DNA of 64,000 nt, from NCBI GenBank assembly GCA_020747015.1, contig JAGTJM010000055.1:124001-188000 (forward strand), written 5' to 3'. The stretch is from Pyrenochaeta sp. MPI-SDFR-AT-0127 (taxonomy: Eukaryota; Ascomycota; Dothideomycetes; Pleosporales; Cucurbitariaceae). The notes under the pieces were generated by a model that was not told the origin of the DNA, ran no database searches, and saw only the letters and a program-made list of their open reading frames with translations. Position 1 is the stretch's first letter; every line of letters starts with the position of its first letter. This document shows positions 53,230 to 64,000 of the stretch, piece after piece. Position numbers and translations under genes: made by a program.

Positions 53230-54979
53230 TTATGCAACAATGTCTCCACCAAATCCAATAGGCCTTCTTACTGGTCCATTCTCCTTGAAAGGCACGATAG
53301 CCATTGCTTTGTACGTTTTGCCCATGCCATTCGGTCCCCTATCGACCAGCCTCTTCCACCCTGTTTCGAGTCGTCTCCTTGTCTCCTCGTCCTTGGCGTT
53401 CTTCAGAAGTCGGTCAGCACGTTCTTTGATGCCCATGGTAGACAAGAAAAAGCTCTGCTCGACTGGTCCATGCACCTCAACGCCAGGTGAAGCGTTCAGA
53501 GCTGATTCAGCGAGCGCTAAGAAATCTACATCGGCTGAGAGATCAACAAGGCCGGGTGAGGCGAAGGGTGAGACAGCGTTGTGAGCACGTATGCCACGAA
53601 GTGTGTTCGCTGGGATTGTATTTGAGGGGCCGTAATCGAGAATTAGAGCTGCTCCAGACGGCTGTGGTTTAGGAAGGGTAGGTTGTTGTTTCGGGCTTGA
53701 AGCATTGGCTGCGGAGCCATGTGGCGGTGTCTCAGGGGCGGGGTTGCTGCCTCCTATCCGTATAGCGAAGTCATTCACGTAGGCAAATGATTCAGGCGAG
53801 ATCTCAATAATGGCGTCTTGTGTCTTCTCTAGCTGCTTATATCGGTTTGACATTCTTGGTAGATAGAGTGAATGCGGTGTTGGCGTTTTTGACACCGTCA
53901 ATTCAAAGTCAAGCCTCTCGTTTGTGTTCTCTGTTGCTGTTGTAGTAGTTGTACCTGTGCTAGAGTACGGAGACGTAGGCGATACAACAAGTTCATGCCA
54001 TGTATTTTGAGGAGTTGTGACGCCATGCTTGGGTTTAATAGGTCCAGTAGGTGTGATTATGGTAGAAGCAGCGGGTATGGACGATTGTGCGATGTTCTGG
54101 AAGACGTGGATAGGAAGGGCGTCGAAAAATTCATGGGCAAGGATAAAGGGAGTAGAAGTGTGCTCTGCATATCTCATCAGAAAAACGCAGATAGGAGAGC
54201 GCTGCAATTTAAGAACTCACCCTTTGGAACCAGTCGAATATCTTCACACCATTCAATTCTGCAACCAGGTATATACTTGCATGATGCTTGCAGCCCAATT
54301 TCGCTCTTCTTCAGATCTTCAGTATCGGAGAGCAGCTTCGCTTGTTGTTTTTGAAGGTAGGGTGACGCTTCCACGAGGTAGATAGCCTCGATGCTTCTGG
54401 CGAAAGACTTGAAACTCGAGATGGTCTAACATCTTGTCAACAATGCTCTCTATACCGAAGCTTTTACAGTGTTTGCCATACTCTAAGAACATCATCCATG
54501 AGTGTCCCTCGTCCTGGCCCGACTTCGATGATCTGCACCTTCTCGTTCTTGCCCTGTGCAAGCCATTCTGCATACAACCATATCCCAACCAGCTCCCCAA
54601 ATACTTGGCTTATTTCTGGCGATGTCACAAAGTCGCCTTTCGTGCCGAATTGGTCTTGTCCCGTTGAGGTCTGTCGCGTATAGTATCCGCCTTCTGGGTG
54701 GGTAAGGCATTGTCGCATGTACGCAGCTACAGATATGGGGCCTGTTGTCTAGCTTCACAATTAGTCTCGTCTTGACAGTGTTCCCACGGCATCTCGTACG
54801 GTGATAGCTTCAGCCAGTGTTTTCGCAAGCGGTGTCGACCATTGTCTGTCCGTACTTGGAGTTGCCGAAGTGGAGGAGCATCGAAATGCGCTGCTCGCGA
54901 ACTGAGGCGCAGTTGATTGCTGTCTCACGCGAGTAGATCGCGTCACCGTCCGAAGTAAATTGAGGGAATTCGCTCTCAT
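53230..54979 (-). CDS. NDUFAF7: NDUFAF7/MidA-type mitochondrial protein arginine methyltransferase
   Basis: Four exons (54979-54800, 54748-54482, 54425-54221, 54164-53230) give 528 residues. NDUFAF7 dimethylates an arginine of complex I subunit NDUFS2 during complex I assembly. A mitochondrial presequence is clear: MRANSLNLLRTVTRSTRVRQ. The DUF185/MidA methyltransferase fold follows: TTGPISVAAYMRQCLTHPE, GGYYTRQ, GDFVTSPEISQVFGELVGIW and the SAM loop IIEVGPGRGTLMDDVLR; then AIYLVEASPYL, FILAHEFFDALPIHVF, LILDYGPS, GLVDLSADVDF and GMGKTYKAMAI. A Pro/Ser/Thr-rich insert between the EFFDALP motif and DYG makes it longer than the human protein. All introns are 51-56 nt. The neighbour CDK11-like gene is divergent, 242 bases away. 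Confidence 0.94.
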
Positions 54980-55221
54980 ATCGTAAGCCGTTATCGCAGT
55001 TCCATGACGTCTGCGCATTCGGAATCATAAAAGTTTCGAGTCGGAACGCGGAGGTGAAGGAGCTATGACCACCACATAAAAGTGTACCCACGTGCAGCTC
55101 TCCCAAACCTACGCCGGACCAGTAACTTTTTTGACGGGTTTCCAAAAACGCTCTCTGAACTTCAGTTCTCGGAATACGGGTGTTTGAATCCAAGAGTTTG
55201 AATTGGGAAAAATTAGAAACC
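54980..55221. promoter_or_regulatory. Bidirectional promoter between NDUFAF7 and the CDK11-like gene
   Basis: 242 bases between divergent start codons; shared control elements are likely from spacing alone. Confidence 0.5.
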
Positions 55222-56571
55222 ATGGCATCACGCTGGGCAAACGATGAAGCAGACAAGGCAGAAGACCTTCGCCGAAAGAAAGAGAAGGAAGAGAAAAAGC
55301 GATTGAAGCTCCTAAAGCAGCAAGAAGCAGAAGAGGCAGCTCAAGTGGCCCAAGCAGCACAAGGAGCGGGCTCGCGTCCTGCAAAGCGACGGCGGCTCTC
55401 AAGCGGAGAAGAGGAGGCTGTGGTGAAGCCAAAGGAACCAGAAGCAGAAAGAGAGCTCCTTAGGTTTGATGTAGGAGGATGGGGTCCCTGCCGTCACACA
55501 TCGAACTTCGAAACCCTGAATCATATTGAAGAAGGCTCTTATGGGTGGGTATCAAGAGCACGCGAAATTACCAGTGGCGATGTTGTCGCGTTGAAGAAGG
55601 TTAAGATGGACTATACTCAGGACGGCTTCCCCATAACTGCGCTCCGGGAAATAAGCATCCTGAAAAAAGTTCGACATAATAACATCGTCGACTTGAAAGA
55701 AATACTATCGGGCGACGACCCCCAAGAATGCGTTCTGGTCATGGAATTTCTGGAGCACGATCTCAAGACATTGCAGGAAGATATGTCAGAGCCATTTATG
55801 GCCAGTGAAGTGAAAACGTTACTACGGCAATTGGTGGGTGCAGTGGGATTCCTCCACGACAACTACATAATGCACCGTGACCTGAAAACCTCCAACATTC
55901 TTCTCAACAACCGCGGACAGCTCAAGCTTGCCGATTTCGGCATGGCGCGGCATATTCCACCTCCCAACGCGCCTCTTACTCAACTTGTGGTTACCCTATG
56001 GTATCGTGCGCCAGAACTGCTACTTGGAACAACGAACTATGGGACAGAGGTCGATATGTGGAGCGTGGGCTGTATTTTCGGTGAGCTGTTAGCGAAGGAA
56101 CCAATTCTACAAGGCAAAAACGAAGTTGACGAACTCTCACAAATATTCACACTTTGTGGACTCCCATCTGAGAAAACATGGCCAGGCTTCTATCGCCTCC
56201 CGAATGCCAGATCATTGAAACTACCACGAGATCACCGCAACACTCCGGGGTTCAACCGCGCCAAATTCCCGTTCTTGACTGCTGCTGGCATCGATCTCCT
56301 CTCCACTTTGTTATCTCTGAATCCGGACAACAGGCCGACGGCAAATGAAGTCTTGGGGCATGGGTACTTCAAGGAACAGCCAAAACCCAAACCAACGGAG
56401 ATGTTCCCCACCTTCCCAAGCAAAGCAGGGCAGGAGAAGAGGAGGAAGAGAAGCCCACATGCGCCGAAGAGGGGAGAGGCACCAGGCATCAAGAACATTG
56501 ACTTCAGTAGTTTGTTTGCCGGGCGTGAGGAGGAAGAGAAGGGCGCGGGCTTCCAGTTGAAAATGACTTGA
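55222..56571 (+). CDS. CDK11: CDK11/PITSLRE-type cyclin-dependent kinase
   Basis: Intronless, 449 residues. An N-terminal charged coiled coil (RRKKEKEEKKRLKLLKQQEA) and a nuclear-type basic segment (KRRRLSS) precede the kinase domain, which begins near residue 95. The glycine loop reads HIEEGSYGWV, with Glu before the first Gly as in human CDK11; the cyclin-binding helix is PITALREI (PITSLRE family). Catalytic loop MHRDLKTSNILL, LADFGMARH and T-loop end VTLWYRAPELLLG are intact, so the kinase should be active. CDK11 acts in transcription and splicing; the fission yeast relative is Ppk23. The start has a strong context (AAACCATGG). The C-terminal tail is basic and ends FQLKMT. Confidence 0.93.
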   Translation: MASRWANDEADKAEDLRRKKEKEEKKRLKLLKQQEAEEAAQVAQAAQGAGSRPAKRRRLSSGEEEAVVKPKEPEAERELLRFDVGGWGPCRHTSNFETLNHIEEGSYGWVSRAREITSGDVVALKKVKMDYTQDGFPITALREISILKKVRHNNIVDLKEILSGDDPQECVLVMEFLEHDLKTLQEDMSEPFMASEVKTLLRQLVGAVGFLHDNYIMHRDLKTSNILLNNRGQLKLADFGMARHIPPPNAPLTQLVVTLWYRAPELLLGTTNYGTEVDMWSVGCIFGELLAKEPILQGKNEVDELSQIFTLCGLPSEKTWPGFYRLPNARSLKLPRDHRNTPGFNRAKFPFLTAAGIDLLSTLLSLNPDNRPTANEVLGHGYFKEQPKPKPTEMFPTFPSKAGQEKRRKRSPHAPKRGEAPGIKNIDFSSLFAGREEEEKGAGFQLKMT

Positions 56572-57336
56572 AGGACTTAGTCACTGTCTGGCGCATGAAT
56601 TGATCCATCTCTTGAGATTTCTCCGGTACTCTCATTCCGGAGGAGTATGCTCGGATCTCAACATTCCAGTACTCGTTGCCATGATCTCCTCGACCCGCGA
56701 ATGTAAAGAGAAGCTCCTAGGCGTCAGAGCCCTCCCATCCCCCGGTTCTTCCTTACCGCGAATCTAGCAGACCATGGAAATCAGCATTTGCTATTGCCCG
56801 AATCGTTATTTTGGCCGCGTGACACGTAAAACACAGGGACAGTGACGCGCGTGCCGCCCCTCTTTGGGCCTTTGACTCCAGGTTTCGTGCCCGGGGTGGG
56901 GAAGCGGATGTCCAGATTAGGTAGACATACAGGACGTGTTTGAGAGTGGCAAAGGACTGATGGAGTTGCAGGTATGTAGGGTGAGAGGTTTATGAAAGAA
57001 GAAATAGAAGTTGGTTCTTCTTATGGCATTATTCGACATCTTGATATGGCACAACAACCATGTTGTAAGGTCAATAGTTGTGACAAGATGAGCTCATATT
57101 CATTACCACAGGCAACGTTAACACCAGAGTACTGCGTCTGGCCTCCCAGTGGGCCACCAGCACAGTGAAATGTGAACATGCACATAGTCGAGATTGTCCT
57201 TTGAAGATGGTTTGACAAGATTCCACATCTCATATTGGAATTATTTAGCAACCAGTGTAATTACTATTCAGCGGTCTCAAATATACGAAGATCCTATGTC
57301 ATACTAAATGGTAACTGTTATATGGGAGTCGTTCGT
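56572..57336. other. Convergent intergenic region, 0.77 kb
   Basis: 3' flanks of the CDK11-like and RNPS1-like genes. No gene seen. Confidence 0.6.
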
Positions 57337-58524
57337 TCATCTGCGGTCCCTACTCCGGCTACGATTCCGCGGGCTCAGACTCCCGTACGAGCTGTAGCTG
57401 GGGCTTCTCCTGCCTCTACCACCTCCCCCACCACCACCACCGCCGCCGCCACCTCCTCTGCCTCTCCGGGGCGGTGAGTCTCGCCTTCCATACCCGCCCC
57501 CTCCGCCTCTGCGTCTAGGCGGTGTCCTCGATGGCGATCGGCTGAAAGATGAGCGTGAATGACTTCGTCGTGGGGACCGACTCCTTGACCTAGTATATGA
57601 GCGTGGCCGGAACCCACCTCCGCCACCTCGCCCGCCTCTGCCCCGTCCCCAGTGGCCTCCTCGATCCGGAGATCGTCTGCGTGGTGGAGATCGATATCGC
57701 GCGGGTCCGTCCATTGGCGGTGGTCTATAAGCGCCAGGTGGCCCACCTCCACGTCCGCCACGCCCGCTTCGTCCGTACCCGTCGAAGTCATCATACCTTT
57801 CTCGTGGTGGCGGTCCTCTGCGCGCTGGCGGAGGGGTTTGTGAGAAACGGCGTCGGGGAAGAACGATGGAAACTTGTAATTTGGCACCATCTAGTTGGGC
57901 ATCATGCATCTTTGCGATTGCACGCTCGGCATCATCGATCTCCTCATACAGAATGTACGCAGTTCCACGGTTGACATTGACTACTCAATCAGCATTACAG
58001 TAGAAGAGCAAGCTTAGGATTACATACAAGTTGGATTCATAGGCATCCTAAGGTCTTTTATTACGCCGTACTTGCCAAAAATCTCACGGACATGGTCTTC
58101 CTTGACGTTTCTGGTCAATGCCTCGACAACAATCTGTTGCGTGTTAGTGATCCAGTAGCTACAGAGGGCAACACTAGGCGCAAGTGCTTTCTAAAGGTGT
58201 ACTTTAGATTGAGTGCCATACTTTTGCGCTTCTAGGAGCTGGTGATCCATCCCTTGGTGTTGGGCTGCGAGTCTCGCTCCGTCCTCTTGACCTCGATCTA
58301 CTGTCTGGCGTATAGCTTCGGCGTCCATTGCGCCTCGGCGACGGAGACCTAGGCGAGCGTGATCGCGTCCGTGATGGCGAGCGTGTAGGTGAGCGTGGTG
58401 ATACTGAGCGACGCGGCGATACAGACTGCACTGAATGCGGCCGGCTTGGTGATCTTGTGCGTGAAGGGTTGCGAGAAAGGCTACGGGTGCGCGAGCGCAT
58501 TGGAGATGGTGAACGAGATGGCAT
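57337..58524 (-). CDS. RNPS1-like SR protein with one RRM
   Basis: Three exons (58524-58222, 58133-58028, 57980-57337) give 350 residues. The N-terminal 100 residues are an RS domain (MPSRSPSPMRSRTRSLSRNP and on). The single RRM starts IVVEALTRNVKEDHVREIFG and includes RNP1-like RGTAYILYEE and AERAIAKMHDAQLDGAKLQV; TRNV is typical of RNPS1, an exon-junction/ASAP complex component. The C-terminus is a long RGG/Gly-Arg region with a poly-Gly tract and another RS stretch. The two introns flank and split the RRM. RNPS1-type proteins couple splicing, export and decay; in fungi their role is less known. Confidence 0.92.
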
Positions 58525-59673
58525 ATTTTACTTTGAGCGTGGAATAGGCACAGAGTTCTGAGAGTGTTTGCTGATGACTACACCATGCGCATTCACTTTG
58601 GTGAAGATGCTCGACTTGGCCAAACGCGTCCTAACTTTGGGGAGCTTCGACAAGCTCCCGAGCTTTGGCGCTAGCACGTGACGAGCGGGAAGACCGCAAA
58701 CAGCGGCAGAGGCTCAAGTAGTCTGCATAACGGACAATTCATTTCTCAAGACATGGGTAGGGTTGAATGCCTATGGGATATTTGAAGTTTGCTAAGAATA
58801 ATCCACACAAACGCCCTTGGTGCCATTCAGGCTGACGGGTAGCCAGGTCCATTTGCATTGGAAAGGAGTCAAAGAGAGCACAGGAGATGGTGAGCATGGA
58901 AGCGCAAGTGTTCTTGTTAGCTGGCATCGTTCTTTTTTTTTTCTGTCCATGTCGAAGATTATCGCAAGCAGGAAGTCGGTCTGTCTGTTCATTCTTGTCG
59001 AGGATGCTCATGGAGCAGACCAATGTCCGACCCCAGCATGGCTCGATATCCGAGACAGCGCCTATTACGGCAGCATAGACAGTGCCTGGTTCCTTGTGTG
59101 CCATGCCCTGGCTTGACACGATGTCTGAGACCCTCAGCAGCGGCAGATGCACGCGGAGAGGCAGCGCATGCCGCGGTGCGCTTTCGTCATATTTGCGGTG
59201 TTGGGCGTTTGCACCTAGCTGAGGTGCACTGCAAGCACGAGACAGCCCCCCACTCGACAGGCAGGCTGCATGATGGCGCAACGAGCGCAGCGTGACTGGA
59301 TCGCAGTATGGCGAGCATGTACGGAGGGGATTGCAAGGGGGCGGTATATGGTGTCAACAAGAGAAATACGACGGTCGAGTCTTCACGTTGCAAGCAGAGC
59401 GGGGTGTCTTCTGAGAGAAAAAGACGTGCCCCACTATCTTTAAGCTCGCGCCCGCACATCAACGGCTTGACCCGACCTTCGCGACTTGTCCCCCCCAACA
59501 ACCTTGCGCCCTCTCTCACCGCAAATACACCGCAGATTCACTCTTTCCCTGCTTAGTCAAAAAAGTACCTGCTTCTTCCTCGCCTCCCACCTGCGACCTT
59601 CTCCCGCGACAACCACCCCTTGCACATCCCACCACACGCTCCCGCAGCACCCACACACTACCCCTCAGTAAAC
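58525..59673. other. Divergent intergenic region, 1.15 kb, with pyrimidine-rich profilin leader
   Basis: Upstream regions of the RNPS1-like and profilin genes. From about 59480 to the profilin ATG the plus strand is strongly C/T-rich, typical for leaders of highly expressed fungal genes. A 180-codon minus-strand frame (59281-58739) has no domain and was not accepted. Confidence 0.6.
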
Positions 59674-60340
59674 ATGTCCTGGCAAGGTGAGCAGCAGACA
59701 CGCATCTCCACGGCCCTCCCAACTGACCACGCTGCCAGCATACGTTGATCAGAGGTATACCCAGCCATCCAAGCACAAGCAAGCGCCTCTTCTGACTTTT
59801 CCATCTCCAGCCTCGTCGGCACTGGCAACATCGACAAGGCCCTCATCTGCGACGTCAATGGCCAAACCACCTGGGCTTCGTCCCCAGATTTCTCCGTACG
59901 TCCGTCCACACGTCGCGCGCGCCACCTGAAAATACTTCGTCAAGCTTGGCTACGAGGGCACATGGCGCACGCATGAGATGAGACGCTGACCAGCTACAGC
60001 TGACTGCTGCTGAAATGAGCGCCATTGCTGCCTCCTTCAACGACAAGAGCGAGCCCAAGGGAGTCATCGCCAATGGTATCAAAGTAAACGGCCAAAAGTA
60101 CATGACAATCGAGTCCACCGACGACTCGCTGAAGGCAAAGAAGGTATGCCATGATAGCGCCATGAGGGTCGACTCGCCCTGTCCATACGCTGACCGCGAT
60201 TACAGGGCAAAGAAGGCGTCGTCGCCTACAAGACCACACAAGCGCTTCTCGTCGCTCACCACCCCGAAGACATTACAACACCGGCCGCCTTCAACTCGGT
60301 TGTCGAGCTGGGAGAGTATCTCAAGAAGGTCGGCTACTAA
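59674..60340 (+). CDS. Profilin, actin-monomer binding protein
   Basis: Five exons (59674-59686, 59739-59754, 59811-59895, 60000-60143, 60206-60340) give 130 residues, the usual profilin size. Profilin binds G-actin, poly-proline and phosphoinositides and feeds formins at growing hyphal tips. The joined protein starts MSWQAYVDQSLVGTGNIDKA and includes VNGQTTWASSPDF, ANGIKVNGQKYMTIESTD, then EGVVAYKTTQALLVAHH, ending VVELGEYLKKVGY. The first two coding exons are only 13 and 16 nt. All introns have GT..AG ends. Confidence 0.95.
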
Positions 60341-61108
60341 GCACCTTCAGTTCCATCTTCTTTGTACTTTAGGCATATTTGCATAACCTCTGGACGAGGA
60401 GGAGCGGTGGACACCATGGACTGAGATAGCGTGGTTGGCTTGCTGGTGTGTGGATAGACACGAGGAGAGAACTAGCGATACTGGACCATGTCCCTTCGAT
60501 GCAAATGAGATACATCACCACCGAAGGCTGCCACAATCCAAAGGCTGATCAAACAACATCTGGAAATCAAAGCATGAGTGAATCTCGCTACAGAATATTT
60601 TCCACTCCAAGAGAAACTCATCTCACATGTTTCGTCCACAATGCCTTCTTTCTCGGTCACTTGCTCTTTTCCAATATCGGGTTCGCAGATTCGTTAAATT
60701 CCTCTGTTATATTGTGTGTCAAAACAACATGACATGGAGTGTAAAATCTCTAAACCTGATGCTAAGTGGGGCATAAATACCTGCATACAGCACTTTTTAC
60801 AAGAGGACGATGGGTAGTTAACCTCTACACCAAGAACACTACTAACAACATTGCTCTTGTATCCGGTTCGAACCTTTATGCACTGCTTTGCTTCGTGCTT
60901 TAGTGGAACATATATATCACAGATTCGGAATTTGATTAAGCACATAATTCCAATTTCACTTTACTCTGATATTCAAGACAGACAAGCCTTTTCTTTAACC
61001 TAGACCAGTAACTAATGCTGACGACGAAATTTGCTAGCGCGGAACATAGGACACCTACAAAGACCCTTCTAAATCTAGGCATTGTGTACCACAGGAAAAA
61101 GGCAAGGC
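60341..61108. other. Convergent intergenic region, 0.77 kb
   Basis: 3' flanks of profilin and the HeLo gene; AT-rich towards 60950. No gene seen. Confidence 0.6.
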
Positions 61109-63108
61109 CTACAGACCCTTCATCGAGGATAACCTCTTGACGACCTTCTCCCCTAATGCCTTCTGCAAGCCTGCCGCAATCACCTCCCTCTTCTCATCAC
61201 AGTCCTTATCCAGGCCAAACTTCTCAGGGCCAACAAGACAACTCCTTATCACATCTTCTACTGTGTTGCCAAGATAACTCTTCACAAACTTCAGGTGATG
61301 AGGCTCCGTTTCCAGCAGCCTCTCCCTGACTGCCCATGTATGCCTTGGCTTTGCTTTTTCCAAGTCAATGCTAAGGATCTGATCAATGGTCTTCCAATAC
61401 GCAATCTCAAGCAACACGACGCCAAGGGAGTAGAGATCAAAGGACTTTTTGTAGCTCTCACGGCCTGCTTGCTTTTCGCGGTTGCCTTCATGCTGGACAG
61501 TGGGGTGCCGGTAAATATCAGCCGAGGGGTTCTCGAGGGGCCGCTCTGTCATATCGTCACTCGTGGCAGGACGAGAGTAGTCGAATCCTGAAATGTATGG
61601 GTCGGCATAATTTATCTCGCCATCCTTCTTGGGGAAAAGAAGGATATTGGCGGAGCGCAGACCCTTGTGCAACCAGTCTACGGCGTGCAGGCGCTCGACT
61701 GTCTCAGAGACAAGACGCATTAGTGTGATGCGGTCCGTAAGAGAGGGCATCTCGATCTTCGAATTCACCTCATTCGAAGCCTGGATCAAGGAATGCAAGG
61801 ACTGGGGCACAGTCTCCGCAGGTACCGCTGCGGGCTTCTCAAACACCAAACCAAAGCGGCCTTCGTCTTCGTCAATAAAATATCCACGACAGAATGGTGC
61901 CCGAAAGCGGACTGTCCGGTTGTTCTTGCTAAGGAGAGCAGCCAGTTTCTTTACGCGAGCGTGAATCTTGGGGTCAATGCCACCATCATGCAGGGGCGGA
62001 CCCGATGGATCAGGATTCTTCCATTCGATCCAGACAGACGTATTGTTGTAGCGAGCTTCTGTACGCTCGCCTTCTTCAATAAAATCTGGAAAGGACTCGC
62101 CATTTTCTGTCTGCACATCTTCGAATAGAAGCTCAGTTTGGCGAATGTCCTTTGCTAAATGTGGCAGTCCAATCTCGCTTGCAGTTGCCTCAGTATGAAT
62201 CTGCGAATCCTCGATTGCAAGGTGGATGAAGTTCTGTTGGGCCAAGGCAGCGAGTGGCTGAGGGGCAGCGTCACGAGTGACGGGCCTGGAACTGCCATAG
62301 AGATCGTCATACTCGGAATCCTCGAGGTCTGCGATGGTATATTGTCGTCGGAATGCAAGTTGCTCAGATCGGTAGATCTGAACCATGGATGTCATCGTCC
62401 TGTTCAGCAAAACAATCTGATCATTTGTGCGAGTCTGCATGTCGATAAGGAGATCCATTTGTGCTTTATCGAGGGCGTCGTGCATTTTGTCGTTGAAATC
62501 GGCCAGCTTGACGATCAAGGCCTCCATCTTCTTGTGATCGAAGGTCGCCCATTTGAGTCTCCTGGGAACGTCTCTGAAGTTCTGCATGAACTTGAGCGAC
62601 ATCTTGACAAGGTCCTCAGTTGGTGGAAACTTGAGGGTTTTCTCGCCTTCTTCAGTAGAGCCATTGGTGCCATTGTTGGTGCTGTCGCCGTTTTCAAGCA
62701 GCAGATCGGAGTTCTGCAAGACAAACGCTTCAACTTCTTCTACTAACAAAGGATCTGTGAGCCTTTCGTATTTTTTGTTGAGGCGTCCGAAGGAGAAAAG
62801 AAGCTTCTGTTGTTGCTCCATGATGTTGATGATCAAGCCCTTAGACAAATGATTCAGAACCAGCTTGTCATCCCGATAGTCGAGCTGCACAAGTTTTGCC
62901 CAATTCAACAATCGGTGTTCTTCGATTTTGAATTTGACCAAGAGAGCCTGGCAATCGTCTCGCAAGCGGCAAGCGTCTGCGATTAATTCGTAGCCTAGGT
63001 GTGCTTAGTACATACTCGCGCGGCATCTGATAGACAGAACACACCTTGAATACATCCTGAAAATACCTGGAAGAAGAAGGAGACACCCCCAATAGCTAGT
63101 TCTGCCAT
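61109..63108 (-). CDS. HeLo-domain protein fused to a protein kinase-like domain (probable pseudokinase)
   Basis: Two exons (63108-63045 and 62994-61109, 50-nt intron) give 649 residues. The N-terminus (MAELAIGGVSFFFQVFSGCI, then GYELIADACRLRDDCQALLV) is the hydrophobic first helix and following bundle of the HeLo (prion-inhibition and propagation) domain of HET-S and relatives, whose exposure of that helix can permeabilise membranes. The remaining helices extend to about residue 220. The C-terminal 300 residues have kinase folding cues (VERLHAVDWLHKGLRSANILL, SFDLYSLGVVLLEIAYW), but the HRD motif is LHKG and the DFG position is GFD, so catalysis is unlikely. Fungal HeLo-kinase proteins of this type are thought to act in non-self recognition or cell death; that is inference. 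Confidence 0.88.
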
Positions 63109-63666
63109 GATTGTTGGTGGTAGGGTTTTGTCACACGATAGCGACAGCAACGCACAACGAGGCTTTACGACGGTATGGGCAATGGAACGGGCAGCACCAC
63201 CGGCGTGCAAGGAAACAAGGAAAGGACTCGGAAAGAAGATGAGGAAGGCTGATACTTATCCACCCTCGCTCGATGTGCTCCATACCATGCAAGCGTGCCG
63301 CCTGTGACGAACACCGCCCCCATTGCTTCGAGCTGAGTGCATCCTGCATGCCCTAGGCCAGCAGCCACATTGGTGTGGTGGGGTCCGGTCAAGTCAATTC
63401 GACTAGGACAATCATGGCGCTCTCTGGAACAAATGCTGGAGCCTTCTATGGTGGCTGAGAGTAGTTCTGTCGTAGTTATCAGGTGTCACAAGAGTTACTT
63501 GGTGCGGGTGGGGTGTGAGCCTCGAGGAAAGCCGCGACCAGCACAGCCACCGGTGCAAGCCACCTGAAGTCAGACCCTGGGTCACTCGTCTGGTGCTGTC
63601 ATCCTGCTCGACATCGCGCTCCACAAGCTCGACACTGTTCAATTTCGACACTCGATACCTTCATCC
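63109..63666. other. Divergent intergenic region, 0.56 kb
   Basis: Upstream regions of the HeLo gene and the metallophosphoesterase gene. No gene seen. Confidence 0.6.
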
Positions 63667-64000
63667 ATGGTCCTCGAGATCCTTAACCCATGGCACCGCC
63701 CGAAAGATGATTTCGAACCCACAACATTCGCCACACTTCTCTTCCAAGCCCCCGTGAAGCTACTTCTCTACCATGCCTACCACCTCATCACATACTTGCG
63801 CTCTGCACCCTCGCCTTCGCAATCACCTATTCGGATTGTGTGTATATCGGATACACACACTAACATTCCCGAGAATGTGCCGCTGGGAGATATTCTCATC
63901 CATGCTGGAGATATGACGAATGATGGAAGTGTTGCGGAGATCCAAAAGCAGATCGATTGGTTGGCTTCCTTGCCACATAAAGAGATTGTAGTGATAAGTG
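63667..64000 (+). CDS. Calcineurin-like metallophosphoesterase (partial, 3' end off the window)
   Basis: An open frame from the ATG at 63667 runs to the window edge (111 codons). After an N-terminal stretch (MVLEILNPWHRPKDDF) and a hydrophobic helix (KLLLYHAYHLITYL) come the first metallophosphatase motifs: IRIVCISDTHTN (D-x-H) and ILIHAGDMTNDG (GD motif); the expected GNHD motif should follow just past the edge, after EIVVISG. The arrangement fits the MPPED/UPF0046-like group of fungal metallophosphoesterases. Substrate unknown. Confidence 0.88.
   Translation, partial: MVLEILNPWHRPKDDFEPTTFATLLFQAPVKLLLYHAYHLITYLRSAPSPSQSPIRIVCISDTHTNIPENVPLGDILIHAGDMTNDGSVAEIQKQIDWLASLPHKEIVVIS

Noticed and set aside
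58739..59281. 180-codon minus-strand open frame
   Set aside because: Lies in the divergent promoter region of profilin and the SR-protein gene and has no domain or plausible fold.
60841..60880. GGTTCGAACC, resembling a tRNA T-arm
   Set aside because: No matching acceptor stem, D-arm or anticodon arm around it.

Overview
The window is a gene-dense piece of a filamentous ascomycete nuclear genome. Nearly every gene with introns carries short ones (about 47-80 nt) with GTAAGT/GTATGT-type donors, CTAAC/CTGAC-like branch sites and CAG/TAG acceptors. HET-domain genes, a HeLo-domain gene and a fungal-type tyrosinase point to Pezizomycotina. A Dothideomycete of the Pleosporales type is my best guess, but that is inference from style and gene content, not a search.

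Layout. 1-13 kb: a PAP2 lipid phosphatase (cut by the left edge), a LITAF-domain protein, the U5 snRNP factor AAR2, ESCRT-II VPS22/SNF8, a large predicted mitochondrial protein with RRM-like segments, and divergently from it an AFG2-like double AAA ATPase with a degenerate first ATPase domain. 14-21 kb: two long, mostly disordered fungal proteins of unknown function. 21.6-30.3 kb: a HET-domain gene, an alpha/beta hydrolase, a small acidic unknown protein, an alkyltransferase-like (ATL1) DNA-repair gene split into five small exons, and the RES-complex splicing factor BUD13. 30.9-37.3 kb is the accessory-looking block: an unknown small gene convergent with a secreted tyrosinase, a 316-bp MITE-like element with 19-bp terminal inverted repeats, a second HET gene and a PhzF-family gene. 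38-44.5 kb: a Trf4/Cid14 non-canonical poly(A) polymerase, PAM16, and a dysferlin-domain peroxin. 44.5-47.4 kb is gene-poor except for a tiny metallothionein gene (about 29 residues, 9 Cys) with a TATA box. 47.4-64 kb: mitochondrial GatA amidotransferase with an unusual C-terminal repeat extension, a TMEM16/anoctamin-like membrane protein, NDUFAF7, a CDK11-like kinase, an RNPS1-like SR protein, profilin, a HeLo-pseudokinase and a metallophosphoesterase (cut by the right edge).

Most genes are independent housekeeping units and not a cluster. Functional themes recur: mitochondrial biogenesis (PAM16, GatA, NDUFAF7, the 10.5-kb gene), pre-mRNA splicing (AAR2, BUD13, RNPS1-like, CDK11) and fungal self/non-self or cell-death domains (two HET proteins, one HeLo-pseudokinase). 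Three closely spaced divergent pairs probably share promoters: 10541/10670, 29070/29240 and 54979/55222. Gene models below were built by reading splice signals by eye; for all complete multi-exon models except the Trf4-like gene, the joined length is divisible by three.
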